This document shows positions 28,134-37,552 of a stretch of 64,000 nucleotides of DNA, in pieces (position 1 is the first letter of the stretch; each line of letters begins with the position of its first letter). The notes under the pieces are model-generated. The model saw nothing but the letters and a program-made list of their open reading frames with translations. It searched no databases and was not told where the DNA came from. Both the position numbers and the translations under genes were made by a program. Origin of the DNA: Kitasatospora purpeofusca (GTDB lineage Bacteria > Actinomycetota > Actinomycetes > Streptomycetales > Streptomycetaceae); contig NZ_JODS01000021.1 in the NCBI RefSeq assembly GCF_000718025.1, positions 1-64,000 on the forward strand, written 5' to 3'.

Positions 28134-29459
28134 ATGCGTAGCAGTGGCAACGGCAGGAACAGCAGCGGCGGCGGCAGCGGTCGCGGCGGACAGGGCGGGG
28201 ACCGGGGCGGCTCCTACGGGGGCGGCTCGGGCCGCGGCGGCTCGGGAGAGCGCGGGGGTTCGTACGGCGGTGGCTCCGGCTCCGGCCGCGGTGGCTCCGG
28301 CGCGCCCCGCGGTGGCTCCGGTGCGGGCCGTCCGGGCACCGGCTCGGGCCGTCCCGGTTCCGGTGCGGGTCGTCCGGGCGCCGGCTCCGGCTCCGGCTCG
28401 TACGGTCGCCGTGACGACCGGCGCGACGATCGCCGTGACGACCGGCGCGACGACCGCCGTGACGACCGTCGCTTCCCGGACCGCCCGCTGCGGCCCGAGG
28501 AGCGCAGGTACGACCGTCCCGAGTTCGGCGGCGGCCCCAACGCCACCCCGGCCCGCGGCAGCTACACCGGGCGTCGGCCCGGCCCGGCCCCCCGGCCGCG
28601 CCGCGAGGGCGCGCCCGCCCCGGGCGACCCGCGCCGCCAGCCGCAGCGCTCGCGCGAGCTCCAGGCCCGGATCGAGGACGCCGTCCTGGCCCGCCACGAC
28701 AAGCCGGCCGTGAAGCTGCCGAAGACCTTCGGCGAGCCCGAGGGCGAGCGACTGCAGAAGGTGCTGGCCCGGGCCGGCATCGGCAGCCGCCGCGCCTGCG
28801 AGGAGCTGATCGACCAGGGCCGGGTCGAGGTCAACGGCAAGCGCGTCACCGAGCAGGGCAAGCGGGTCGACCCGCAGAACGACGAGATCAAGGTCGACGG
28901 CCTGACCGTCGCCACCCAGTCGTACCTGTTCTTCGCGCTGAACAAGCCGGCCGGCGTGGTCTCCACCATGGAGGACCCGGACGGCCGCCAGTGCCTCGGC
29001 GACTACGTGACCAACCGGGAGACCCGGCTGTTCCACGTCGGCCGCCTGGACACCGAGACCGAGGGCATCATCCTGCTCACCAACCACGGTGAGCTGGCCC
29101 ACCGCCTCACCCACCCCCGGTACGGCGTGACCAAGACCTACCTGGCCGCCATCCAGGGCCCGATCCCGCGCGACCTGGGCAAGCAGCTCGCCAAGGGCAT
29201 CGAGCTGGAGGACGGCTACGCCCGCGCCGACAGCTTCAAGGTGGTCTCGAACGTCGGCAAGAACTACCTGGTCGAGGTGACCCTGCACGAGGGTCGCAAG
29301 CACATCGTCCGCCGGATGCTGTCCGAGGCGGGCTTCCCGGTCGAGAAGCTGGTCCGCACCCACTTCGGGCCGATCGCGCTCGGTGACCAGAAGTCCGGCT
29401 GGCTGCGCCGGCTGACCAACCCCGAGGTCGGTCAGCTGATGCGCGAGGTCGGGCTGTAA
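28134..29459 (+). CDS. RluB-type rRNA pseudouridine synthase with RGG-rich extension
   Basis: 441 aa from ATG at 28134. Residues 1-200 are a Gly/Arg/Ser-rich extension with a block of RRDDRRDDRRDDRR (28404-28470), unlike the short N-terminus of E. coli RluB. An S4 domain starts at ~203 (ERLQKVLARAGIGSRRACEE). The RsuA/RluB catalytic domain follows, with the nucleophile Asp306 in GRLDTETEGIILLTN. It converts a uridine in 23S rRNA (position ~2605 in E. coli) to pseudouridine. It lies just after scpB, as in most Gram-positives. Confidence 0.9.
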   Translation: MRSSGNGRNSSGGGSGRGGQGGDRGGSYGGGSGRGGSGERGGSYGGGSGSGRGGSGAPRGGSGAGRPGTGSGRPGSGAGRPGAGSGSGSYGRRDDRRDDRRDDRRDDRRDDRRFPDRPLRPEERRYDRPEFGGGPNATPARGSYTGRRPGPAPRPRREGAPAPGDPRRQPQRSRELQARIEDAVLARHDKPAVKLPKTFGEPEGERLQKVLARAGIGSRRACEELIDQGRVEVNGKRVTEQGKRVDPQNDEIKVDGLTVATQSYLFFALNKPAGVVSTMEDPDGRQCLGDYVTNRETRLFHVGRLDTETEGIILLTNHGELAHRLTHPRYGVTKTYLAAIQGPIPRDLGKQLAKGIELEDGYARADSFKVVSNVGKNYLVEVTLHEGRKHIVRRMLSEAGFPVEKLVRTHFGPIALGDQKSGWLRRLTNPEVGQLMREVGL

Positions 29460-29480
29460 CACCCCGACCCCCGGGTCCCC

Positions 29481-29516
29481 GGAGGGCCTCCCCGCCACTC
29501 GGCGGGGAGGCCCTCC
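29481..29516 (+). terminator. Terminator after the rluB-type gene
   Basis: A perfect 16-bp stem (29481-29496 with 29501-29516) with a 4-nt loop closes the parA-scpA-scpB-rluB gene run. Confidence 0.88.
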
Positions 29517-29677
29517 GTCGTTCGGCGGATCTGCTGTGAAGCGGGCCGCATCGTGGGGTGATCACCTTGTCAGCCCGGTGATCCGTGGCCGAGGATTGCC
29601 ACCTGACCGCGACCCGCCGGGTGGCGGGAGTGCGCCACCCGGGGCGGGGGGCGAGAGGCGAACGGGGGAGCGACGCC

Positions 29678-30661
29678 GTGTCCGATGCACCACTCAGCGC
29701 TCTGGGACTGGCCGGGCCCGACGGGCGGGTCTACGCGGCGCTGGTGGCCAACCCGCAGTCCACGGCCGAGGACCTCGCCGGGCTCTGCGAACTGACGCCC
29801 CAGCAGAGCCTGCGGGCCCTGGACCGGCTCGCCCAGCAGGGCATGGCCACCCGGGCCCCGGTGGACCGCCAGCGCTTCCTGCCGGTCGCCCCGGACGTGG
29901 CGATCGGCACCCTGATCGGCCACCGGGAGTCCGAACTGCGGCACGCCCGGGCCGAGATGCACCGGCTGATGGACGCCTTCCGGGAGGCGTCCCGGTACAC
30001 CGACCCGGCGCACTCGGTCGAGGTGCTGACCGGCGGCGAGGCGATAGCCCAGCGCCTGGAGCACATCACCGGGACCAGCCAGTACCAGATCCGCGGCTTC
30101 GACTGCCCGCCCTACATCCAGGACCCGGTCGCCAACATCCCGCTGCAGCGGCAGCGGCTGGGCGAGGGCGTGCGGTTCCGGACGATCTACGACCGGGAGG
30201 CGGTGGCCTGGCCGGGCCGGCTGGAGAAGAACATCCTGGCCGGGGTCGCCGACGGGGAGGAGGCCAGGGTCAGGCCGGTGCTCCCGATGAAGATGGTCAT
30301 GTCGGACGACCGGATGGCGATCATCCCGATCAGCGTCGGCGACAGCGTCCTCGACGCCGCCTACGTGATCCACCCCTCGGCCCTGCTCCAGGCCCTGGAC
30401 ACGCTCTTCGAGGCGGAGTGGGAGCGGGCCGTTCAGCTGCAGGCCGCGATCGGCTCCGGGGACGGGGCGCTGGAGCCGGAGGCCGACCACCGCAAGCTGC
30501 TCGGCCTGCTGGCGGCCGGCCTCACCGACGAGTCGATCGCCCGCTCGCTGGGCTGGAGCGCCCGGACCACCCAGCGCCGGCTCCAGTCGCTGATGCGCGA
30601 GCTGGGCGCCACCACCCGTTTCCAGGCCGGGATGGCGGCCCGGGAGCGGGGCTGGCTGTAG
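29678..30661 (+). CDS. HTH transcriptional regulator (TrmB-like N-term, LuxR-like C-term)
   Basis: 327 aa from GTG at 29678, with GGGGGAG eight bases upstream; longer frames upstream lack a site. Residues ~10-60 form a winged helix of the TrmB/MarR style (STAEDLAGLCELTPQQSLRA). The middle resembles a ligand/phospholipase-D-like sensor domain (VEVLTGGEAIAQRLEHI and IRGFDCPPY). The last 60 form a LuxR-type HTH (LLAAGLTDESIARSLGWSAR). Many Streptomyces carry such orphan regulators; target genes unknown. Confidence 0.83.
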   Translation: MSDAPLSALGLAGPDGRVYAALVANPQSTAEDLAGLCELTPQQSLRALDRLAQQGMATRAPVDRQRFLPVAPDVAIGTLIGHRESELRHARAEMHRLMDAFREASRYTDPAHSVEVLTGGEAIAQRLEHITGTSQYQIRGFDCPPYIQDPVANIPLQRQRLGEGVRFRTIYDREAVAWPGRLEKNILAGVADGEEARVRPVLPMKMVMSDDRMAIIPISVGDSVLDAAYVIHPSALLQALDTLFEAEWERAVQLQAAIGSGDGALEPEADHRKLLGLLAAGLTDESIARSLGWSARTTQRRLQSLMRELGATTRFQAGMAARERGWL

Positions 30662-30693
30662 GGCGTGACCGTCGGAGCCCGCCGGGCGGGGCG

Positions 30694-31056
30694 TCAGCTC
30701 CAGGGGGAGAGGGACACCCAGCGGCCGTCCGGGCCCCGCTCGACCTTCTCCAGGCCGACCACGGCCGTGCGGTTCAGCCGCCCGTAGATGTGCGGGAACA
30801 GCACCCCGGGAGCGGCCCCGGGCGGCGGTGCGCCGTTCGGGGCCTCCCACTTGACCATCGGTTCCACCAGCGACTCCTCGATCAGCAGCGCCATCAGGGG
30901 TCCGCGGGTGTCGGCGAAGAAGGCGTTGGCCACGGCCAGCGCGGTCGGCTCGTCCGCCGAGCAGTGGATGAACCCGTCGGTGAGCAGCGAGGCGGTCGCG
31001 TACGGCCGCCCGGGGTCGGCCAGCCAGTCGTCCAGGGGAGTGAGGTGCAGGATCAT
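30694..31056 (-). CDS. DUF952 family protein
   Basis: 120 aa from ATG at 31056. It carries the family pattern ILHLTPLDDWLA, then DGFIHCSADEPTALAVANAF and a terminal FPHIYGRLNRTAVVGLE. The conserved HC and HIYG positions suggest a small enzyme or binding fold similar to ADP-ribosyltransferase-like or thiol-dependent proteins, but no reaction is established. Standing alone, it lies convergent to the regulator to its left. Confidence 0.82.
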   Translation of the reverse strand: MILHLTPLDDWLADPGRPYATASLLTDGFIHCSADEPTALAVANAFFADTRGPLMALLIEESLVEPMVKWEAPNGAPPPGAAPGVLFPHIYGRLNRTAVVGLEKVERGPDGRWVSLSPWS

Positions 31057-31111
31057 GCTCCTGTTGTACCTGTTCCGGCCGGACCCGGGCGGGCGCCCGG
31101 GCCGCCGCCGC

Positions 31112-32740
31112 TCACAGGCCCGCCACCTTCGAGGAGGCGGAGATCTCGTACACCAGGGTCAGCGTGCGGCGGGCGCCCGGGCCGAGCGGGACGTCCCAGC
31201 GCACGATGCCCTCGGCGTCGAAGGCGTCCGGCACGGGTGAGCACTCCTCCTTGCGCAGCCGCACCTCCACCGCCGCCACCTCGGAGACCGGCACCCGTTC
31301 GCGCACCGCTACCAGCTGCTCGTCCCGCTCCTCCGGGCCGGAGAACCGGGACAGGTGCAGCCGCACCGTGCGGGTGGTCACCGAACGCTGGCTCAGGCCC
31401 GCGGTGGACCGGCGCTCCTCGGTCTCCCGCACCACCCGGTAGCCGTCCGAGCTGCCGAAGGACAGCTCGGTGTCGGCGCCCGCCGCGGTGAACGGCAGCT
31501 GCCCGCGCCCGGTGAACCCGCTGCCGCGGACCAGCTCGACCGGCCCGGCGAGCAGCGGGTGCCCGGCCGTGTTGCGGAACCGGACCACCTGGGTCACCAG
31601 CGGAGACAGCTCCGGCGAGCAGGTGAACTCGCTGTGCGCCGGACCGTCGAAGGAGGCCAGCGGCACCCGGTGCGCCTTGCCGTCGGACGGCACGGTGGCC
31701 GGGGCCGGGGCGTGCAGCACCCGCACCTCGCCGCCGTCGTCCACGCCCGGCACCACGCCGTCCGGGCCCAGTTCGGAGATCGCCTCCTCGCGCAGCTCGA
31801 CCTCGACGGCGCGCTTCTCCTCGGTGGTGCGCTCGCGCAGGACCAGTACGTCCTCGGCGAGCGCCGGCGGTTCGGTGGCAAATGCCGACCGGGCGGTGGA
31901 GAAGGTCAGCCGGGCCCCGTCCCAGGACTCGCCGGTGCGCTGCCAGACCACCGCCTCGGACTCCAGCCGCAGCACGCCGTCGGCCAGCGTGGCGCGGTAG
32001 GACGGCCGCCACAGGGCGCACGGCACCAGGTGGTGCACGGTGAGCCGGGCCGGGCCGGCCGCGGCGGCCTCGACGGTGAGTTCGAGGTGGGCGACGAGTT
32101 CGGCGGGCCGCTCCTCGGACTCCTCCAGGGCGCCGAGCGCCGCGGCGCGGTCCACCTCCAGCCGGCGCAGCCGGACCCGGGCGGCGCGCAGCTCCTCGCC
32201 GTGCTGCTCGCGGCCGGTGTCGACCCGGTCCAGCTCGCGGTGCCAGCGGGTGCGTTCGACCTCGCCGGCGCCGGCGCCCTCGCCGACCTCCCGCAGCAGG
32301 TCGGCGCTGAGCTGGGCGAGCAGGGCCAGCCGGGCCTCCAGCCGGTCGGCCAGCCGCTCCTCCTCGCGGATCCGGACCTCCAGCGCGTGCAGCCGGTGGC
32401 GCAGCTCGGAGTCCTCCGGGCCGGGCGGCAGGGGTGCGCGGGGCGTCCAGGCGCGGGTGATCCGGGCGTCCAGGACGCGGACGCCCGGGGTGTCCGACTC
32501 GGCGCGCAGGGTGCGGTCGACGGCGAGGGCGGTGAGCGGGCCGAGCCGCAGCCGCTGGACGCCGGCGGCGAGGTCCGGGGTGGCGGTGCGGCCGATCCGG
32601 GCGCGGTCCTCCAGGCAGGTGACGGTGGTGACGGGAAGGGTCGTGACGGGGTGCTGCGGGGTCGTGGGGGCGGTGGTTCCTGGGGTGCCTGGCCCCGGGG
32701 CGCCCGCGCTCGCGGCGCCGGGGAGGGGGGTGACGGTCAT
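31112..32740 (-). CDS. DUF4139/MuiA-like protein (downstream paralogue)
   Basis: 542 aa from ATG at 32740, three bases after the stop of the upstream paralogue, so co-translated. Features: N-terminal domain with VTTVTCLEDRARIGR, a coiled coil at ~115-240 rich in Glu/Arg (RLHALEVRIREEERLADRLE), and a C-terminal DUF4139-type beta domain (HLVPCALWRPSYRATLADGV, ESWDGARLTFSTARSAF, RVPVSEVAAVEVRL). Relatives were named mucoidy inhibitor A; function unknown. No signal peptide. Confidence 0.8.
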   Translation of the reverse strand: MTVTPLPGAASAGAPGPGTPGTTAPTTPQHPVTTLPVTTVTCLEDRARIGRTATPDLAAGVQRLRLGPLTALAVDRTLRAESDTPGVRVLDARITRAWTPRAPLPPGPEDSELRHRLHALEVRIREEERLADRLEARLALLAQLSADLLREVGEGAGAGEVERTRWHRELDRVDTGREQHGEELRAARVRLRRLEVDRAAALGALEESEERPAELVAHLELTVEAAAAGPARLTVHHLVPCALWRPSYRATLADGVLRLESEAVVWQRTGESWDGARLTFSTARSAFATEPPALAEDVLVLRERTTEEKRAVEVELREEAISELGPDGVVPGVDDGGEVRVLHAPAPATVPSDGKAHRVPLASFDGPAHSEFTCSPELSPLVTQVVRFRNTAGHPLLAGPVELVRGSGFTGRGQLPFTAAGADTELSFGSSDGYRVVRETEERRSTAGLSQRSVTTRTVRLHLSRFSGPEERDEQLVAVRERVPVSEVAAVEVRLRKEECSPVPDAFDAEGIVRWDVPLGPGARRTLTLVYEISASSKVAGL

Positions 32741-32743
32741 CGT

Positions 32744-35068
32744 TCAGTTCCTCCGGTTTCCGCCGACGATGGCCTTTCCGGCCGGGATTCTGATCTGGTA
32801 GCCGCCGTCCAGCTCGGCCCGGCCGCCCGGCGGCAGGTCGACCCGCCGGAGCCGGGTGCCGGGCGGGCACTCGGGGGACGGTTCGTCCGGTGCGTGCCAG
32901 CCGGGCCGTTCCTCGATCCGGACATCGGCGTCGGAGCTGACCGGTACCCGTTCGCGGACCTCGACGGTGACCGGGCGGCCGAGCCGGTTGGCCAGTTCGA
33001 CGCGCACCCGGTGGTCGAGCACGGTGCTGCTGTTCAGCATGCCCGCGGTGGACTCGTGCAGCTCGGTACGGCGCGTCACCTCGACCGACTCGGCGACACC
33101 GATGCCCAGTCGGCGCACACCGCCGGGGGCGAGGGTGGGCAGGGCCCCGGTGAGCAGGAACTCGTCGTCGACGGTCACCTCGACCGGGCCGGCGAGCACG
33201 GCGCGGGCGGTGGCGTTGGTGAGCACCAGGGTCGCGTAGACCTGCTCCTCGACCGCCGGCACGGCGACGTACTCGGGCCGGACGCTCACCGCGATGTCGT
33301 CGATCGTGACGGTGTGCCAGGTGCCGTCGGACGGGATGTCGGCGGGCGCGGCGGCGTCGAAGCGGTGGTCGAAGGAGCCGGCCGAGACTCTCGGCGGCAC
33401 CGCGTGCTGCGGCATCGGGAGGCGCTGCAGCCGGGCGCCGTACGGGCCGACCGCCGTCCGGATCCCGGCGCCCGGACGGAACGCCCGCTGCAGGGTGCCG
33501 CGCCGGTCGGCGTCCCCGTCCGGGCCGAGCAGTTCGAGCAAGGGGTAGTCGAGCAGCCGTTCGTCCGGGACCGGCGGACCGGGCGGGGGACCGGACGGGG
33601 CGGGCGCGCCGGCGAGGAGGAAGTCGGCCTCCTCGGCGAATCCGGCGGGGCCGGCCGCTCCGGCGGCTCCGACGGCTTCCGAGGTGAAGGCGGCGCGGAC
33701 GCGGCGGGCCTCGGGCGGCATCGGTCCCCCGCCGTAGCCGCCGAACCCGGACGGCTCGTCGGCCGCGCGCATGCCGCCCTGGGTGCCGCCGCGGGCCCCG
33801 GGGCCGCGGGGGCGGGAGCCGAAGCCGCCCGGGGCCTGGGGGGCCGGGGGCGGGAAGGAGCCCGGGGCGGGGAACGAGGCCGCGGGGGCCGGGGGCGGGG
33901 GCGGCACGGCGACGGTCGGGCTGACCGGGGCCGACACCGCGAGCGGCGCCCCGGGGGAGAGCAGCGGACGGTCCGGGACCGGGCGCGGGCCGACCGCGTC
34001 GTACGCCGAGAACAGGTCGGACAGTCCGGCCGGGGGCTCGCGCCAGCCGGAGGGCGGCGGGGCCGGCTGGCTGCGGCCGATCCGCAGTGAGCGCAGCTTG
34101 GGCAGGTCGGTGCGGCGTTCCAGGTCGGCGGTGGAGAGCGCGAGGCGGACGCCGGTCCAGTCCTCGTCGGTCTGCTGGGCGACGGAGGCGCGCAGGAGCA
34201 GGCGGCCGCTGTCGTCGCCCTGGCGGTAGGACAGCCGGTAGGAGGGCACCCAGCGGGCGGCCTGGACGGTGTACTCCAGCTCGATGTCCAGCTCGGGGGT
34301 GATGGCGTCGGTGGTGTCGGTGGCGTCGGTGGGGGCGCTGGTGGTGAGGGTGAGCAGGGCGGTGGTGGCGGTCGTGATCGCCTCCTGCGGGTCGGCGGTG
34401 GTCGCCCGGGCGATCCGGTCGGCGAGCAACTCGGTCTCGTGCTCGGCGAGTTCGATGTCCCGGGTGAGCAGCTCGGCGCGCCCGTGGAGCCGTTCGAGGC
34501 GTTCGTCGACGAAGTCGGCCAGTTCGAGCCAGGCGTCGGCCGGCGTACGGCGCAGCGGCTCGTCGCGGCGCCGGGCCGGCGGGACGGCGCGCAGCGCGGT
34601 GGTCTCGGCGACGGCGGCGAGCACCAGCCGGAGGCGTTCCCGCAGCGTGCTCTCGTGCTCCCTGGCCGCGTCCAGCCGCAGGCGCAGTTCGGGCAGCTCG
34701 GAGGGGTCGCGGAGTTCGGCGACCGCCTCCAGCCGGGCCCCGGTGACGGCGGTGCCGGCCGGGCCGGCGAGGACCCGGGCACGCAGCGAGCGTTCGTCGA
34801 GTCTTCCGGGCAGGCCGGTCAGCCGGACCCGGCCGTCCGGGGGCAGGGCCACCCGGGCCCGGCGGCGGCAGACCGCGCCGGAGGCGTGGACGACGACGGA
34901 GTCCAGGACCGAGGGGACGGTCGGGACGGTGCTTCCTCCTGCGGTTCCTCCGCCGGTTCCCCTGCCGGTTCCTTCTGCGGTGTTCCCGATGTCCGAACCG
35001 ATGTCGGAACCGGTGGTGGTGCTGTGGTCCTGCGGTTGATGCTGGTCGCTGCTGTGCTGATCGTTCAC
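32744..35068 (-). CDS. DUF4139/MuiA-like protein (upstream paralogue)
   Basis: 774 aa from GTG at 35068. Ser/Thr/Gly-rich lead of ~50 residues; DUF4140-type start VVVHASGAVCRRRARVAL; coiled-coil arms (LRLRLDAAREHESTLRERLR); DUF4139 core (YTVQAARWVPSYRLSYRQGD, DEDWTGVRLALSTADLERR). A ~150-residue Pro/Gly/Ala-rich insertion splits the core, and conserved blocks resume at SFDHRFDAAAPADIPSDGTW and VREYVAVP-like segments. It is larger than the usual family size because of the insertion. It forms a two-gene operon with the next paralogue. Confidence 0.8.
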   Translation of the reverse strand: MNDQHSSDQHQPQDHSTTTGSDIGSDIGNTAEGTGRGTGGGTAGGSTVPTVPSVLDSVVVHASGAVCRRRARVALPPDGRVRLTGLPGRLDERSLRARVLAGPAGTAVTGARLEAVAELRDPSELPELRLRLDAAREHESTLRERLRLVLAAVAETTALRAVPPARRRDEPLRRTPADAWLELADFVDERLERLHGRAELLTRDIELAEHETELLADRIARATTADPQEAITTATTALLTLTTSAPTDATDTTDAITPELDIELEYTVQAARWVPSYRLSYRQGDDSGRLLLRASVAQQTDEDWTGVRLALSTADLERRTDLPKLRSLRIGRSQPAPPPSGWREPPAGLSDLFSAYDAVGPRPVPDRPLLSPGAPLAVSAPVSPTVAVPPPPPAPAASFPAPGSFPPPAPQAPGGFGSRPRGPGARGGTQGGMRAADEPSGFGGYGGGPMPPEARRVRAAFTSEAVGAAGAAGPAGFAEEADFLLAGAPAPSGPPPGPPVPDERLLDYPLLELLGPDGDADRRGTLQRAFRPGAGIRTAVGPYGARLQRLPMPQHAVPPRVSAGSFDHRFDAAAPADIPSDGTWHTVTIDDIAVSVRPEYVAVPAVEEQVYATLVLTNATARAVLAGPVEVTVDDEFLLTGALPTLAPGGVRRLGIGVAESVEVTRRTELHESTAGMLNSSTVLDHRVRVELANRLGRPVTVEVRERVPVSSDADVRIEERPGWHAPDEPSPECPPGTRLRRVDLPPGGRAELDGGYQIRIPAGKAIVGGNRRN

Positions 35069-35455
35069 CCGGCCAACCCCTTCGTCGCGTACCTTCGGCG
35101 CCGAGCGCGCGCCGAGCCTTCTCCCGGGCGGCCCATCCTGCCGTGTGCCCGTTCCCGCGTCCCCGGTTTTACGTCGTGCGTGGCGTGCGGTCGGCCGCGC
35201 TCGAGCGGTGGCGTCCGGCCCGTGTCGTTCGGCCGGTCCGTGTGGGGGCGGTGCCGGGGGCGGGTGGTGCGGGTCCGTGTGAGTGGGGACGGCCGCGGGG
35301 CCCGGTGCGGTTGCGGGTGGCGGCCGCGTGGGCGGTGGCGATGGGGGAGGATAAGGCGGACCCGGTCCGCAGTCCGTTCCGCGCCGCTCCGTGCCGGTCC
35401 TTGATGCCCCGTGCTGTTCCGTTCCGTTCCGTTCTGTGAGGAGAGCCACCCCGCC
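35069..35455. other. Divergent promoter region upstream of tyrA
   Basis: 387 bp with no supported gene between the MuiA-like operon and tyrA. It holds a perfect palindrome GCGGAC-CCG-GTCCGC at 35356-35370 and a triple gttcc repeat at about 35416-35432, just before the tyrA ribosome-binding site (GAGGAGAG). Confidence 0.55.
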
Positions 35456-36541
35456 ATGCGCACAGCTGTCGTCGTCGGTACCGGACTCATCGGCACCTCC
35501 GCCGCGCTCGCCCTCACCGGACGGGGTCTGACCGTCCATCTGGAGGACGCCGACCCGGACGCCGCCCGCACCGCCGCCTCGCTGGGCGCCGGCACCACCG
35601 AGCCGGCCGACGGCCCGGTGGACCTGGCGATCATCGCCGTCCCGCCCGCGCTGGTCGGCAAGGTGCTCGCCGACTGCCAGCGCCGCGGCCTGGCGGAGTA
35701 CTACACCGACGTCGCCAGCGTGAAGGACGGTCCGCGGGCCGAGATCGCCGCGCTCGGCTGCGACACCGTCCACTACCTCGGCAGCCACCCGATGGCCGGG
35801 CGGGAGCGCTCCGGCCCGCTGGCCGCCCGGGCCGACCTGTTCGAGGGACGGCCGTGGGTGCTCACCCCGACCCCCGACACCGACACCGGGACGCTGAACG
35901 CCGTCCTCGAACTGGTCGCGCTCTGCGGGGCCATGCCGATCGTCATGGACGCCGCGGCCCACGACCGCGCGGTCGCCCTGGTCTCGCACGCCCCCCAGCT
36001 GCTCTCCTCGCTGGTCGCCGCCCGGTTGGAGCACGCCGACGAGACGGCCATAAGGCTCTCCGGCCAGGGCGTCCGGGACGTCACCCGTATCGCTGCCTCC
36101 AACCCCGCGATGTGGGTGGACATCCTGTCCGCCAACGCGGGCGCGGTGGCGGACGTGCTGGCGGAGTTCGCCACCGACCTCGAGGAGACCGTCACCGCGC
36201 TGCGTGCCCTGCAGGCCGCCGAGGAGGCCGAGCGGCGGGGCGGCACGGCGGGCATCGAGGCGGTCATGCGGCGCGGCAACACCGGCCAGGCCCGGATCCC
36301 GGGCAAGCACGGCGCACCGCCCACCCGGTACGAGACCGTCGCCGTCGTGCTCGGTGACCAGCCCGGTGAGCTGGGCCGGCTGTTCGGCGAGGTCGGCGCG
36401 GCCGGCGTCAACATCGAGGACGTCGTGATCGAGCACTCGACCGGCCAGCAGGTGGGCTTCGTCCAGCTCGCGGTGGCGCCGGGGGCGGTCCGGGCGCTGA
36501 CGGCGGCGCTGCGGGCGAGCGGGTGGAGCGTCCGGGACTGA
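35456..36541 (+). CDS. tyrA: Prephenate dehydrogenase with ACT domain
   Basis: 361 aa from ATG at 35456 (GAGGAGAG upstream). Oxidatively decarboxylates prephenate in tyrosine synthesis. Rossmann motif VVGTGLIGTSAALALTGRG; catalytic region YLGSHPMAGRERSG with the key His; helical dimer part LVSHAPQLLSSLVAARLE; then a C-terminal ACT domain from ~285 (VAVVLGDQPGELGRLFGEVG) likely for feedback control by tyrosine. The first of the tyrA-cmk-der series conserved in Streptomyces. Confidence 0.93.
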   Translation: MRTAVVVGTGLIGTSAALALTGRGLTVHLEDADPDAARTAASLGAGTTEPADGPVDLAIIAVPPALVGKVLADCQRRGLAEYYTDVASVKDGPRAEIAALGCDTVHYLGSHPMAGRERSGPLAARADLFEGRPWVLTPTPDTDTGTLNAVLELVALCGAMPIVMDAAAHDRAVALVSHAPQLLSSLVAARLEHADETAIRLSGQGVRDVTRIAASNPAMWVDILSANAGAVADVLAEFATDLEETVTALRALQAAEEAERRGGTAGIEAVMRRGNTGQARIPGKHGAPPTRYETVAVVLGDQPGELGRLFGEVGAAGVNIEDVVIEHSTGQQVGFVQLAVAPGAVRALTAALRASGWSVRD

Positions 36542-36544
36542 GTT

Positions 36545-36635
36545 CCCTGCCCTGGTCCCTGGTCCTTGGTCCTTGGCTTTGGCCCTTCTGTCCTTGTCCT
36601 TGTCCTTGTTCTCGGTCCCTGTTCTCGCTCCTTGC
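36545..36635 (+). repeat. CCTTG/CCTGGT pyrimidine-rich simple repeat
   Basis: A run of ccctggtccctggtccttgg and ccttgtccttgtccttgttc units starts four bases after the tyrA stop. The strand is strongly C/T/G-biased and nearly free of A. It is non-coding and prone to slippage; it may belong to the cmk leader. Confidence 0.65.
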
Positions 36636-36832
36636 CGGGCCGGTTGCCGGGCCCGGCAGGGGTGGGTGCGGCGGGGGCCGGACGCGGGGTGGGGCGGGAG
36701 GCTCGGCACCGGCGGGGCCGGGTCGGGCGCCGGTCCATTAACCTTGAGGGAGACAATCCCCCGGCTGCCCCGTAGATCCGGGTCGCCATGCTCAGGGATC
36801 AGAGATCCGAGTTCCAGAGAGAGGTTCGCGCC

Positions 36833-37552
36833 GTGGACACTGCCGACCGAGCGCACGCCCCGGTCGTCGTCGCCATCGACGGACCCTCCGGCTCCGGCAA
36901 GTCGACCGTCTCCCGGGCGGTCGCCGCCCGGCTGGGCCTGAGCTTCCTGGACACCGGTGCCATGTACCGGGCGATGACCTGGTGGATGCTGGCCAACGAC
37001 ATCGACGTGGCCGACCCGGAGGCGGTGGCGGTCGCCTGCGGCAAGCCGGTGATCGTGTCCGGCACGGACGCGGACGGCCCGACCATCACGGTCGACGGCC
37101 GCGACGTCTCCGGCCCGATCCGCGGCCCCGAGGTGACCGCGCAGGTCAGCGCAGTCTCCGCGGTGCCGGCGGTGCGGGCCCGGCTGGTCGAGCTGCAGCG
37201 CGGCTGCGCCGGCGTCGCCGAGCGCGGCATCGTCGCCGAGGGCCGGGACATGGGGAGCGTGGTCTTCCCGACCGCCACCGTCAAGGTCTTCCTGACCGCG
37301 TCGGAGGCGGCCCGGGCCGAGCGTCGGGCGACCGAGCTGCGGGCCAAGGGCCTGGACGAGGCGACCATCACCGCGATGGCCGCCGACCTGGCCCGCCGGG
37401 ACGCGGCCGACTCCTCCCGGGCGACCGCGCCGCTGACCCAGGCCGCGGACGCCGTGCTGGTGGACACCAGCGAGCTCACCCTGGAGCAGGTGATCGACCG
37501 GATCACCACGCTGGTCGAGCAGCGGGCCGGAGCCGCGCTGTCGACGGTCTGA
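36833..37552 (+). CDS. cmk: Cytidylate kinase
   Basis: 239 aa from GTG at 36833 with GAGAGAGG upstream (an ATG at 36788 would add 15 atypical residues). Phosphorylates CMP/dCMP. P-loop AIDGPSGSGKSTVSRAVA, the LDTGAMYRAMTWW monophosphate-binding motif, the RDVSGPIRGPEVTAQVSAVS segment, IVAEGRDMGSVVFP, and LID-like RRDAADSSRATAPL. Full length, and followed by der as in most actinomycetes. Confidence 0.94.
   Translation: MDTADRAHAPVVVAIDGPSGSGKSTVSRAVAARLGLSFLDTGAMYRAMTWWMLANDIDVADPEAVAVACGKPVIVSGTDADGPTITVDGRDVSGPIRGPEVTAQVSAVSAVPAVRARLVELQRGCAGVAERGIVAEGRDMGSVVFPTATVKVFLTASEAARAERRATELRAKGLDEATITAMAADLARRDAADSSRATAPLTQAADAVLVDTSELTLEQVIDRITTLVEQRAGAALSTV

Noticed and set aside
31355..34090. 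911-aa plus-strand open frame across the two MuiA-like genes
   Set aside because: Composition is that of an antisense shadow in GC-rich DNA; the minus strand carries recognised DUF4139 domains.
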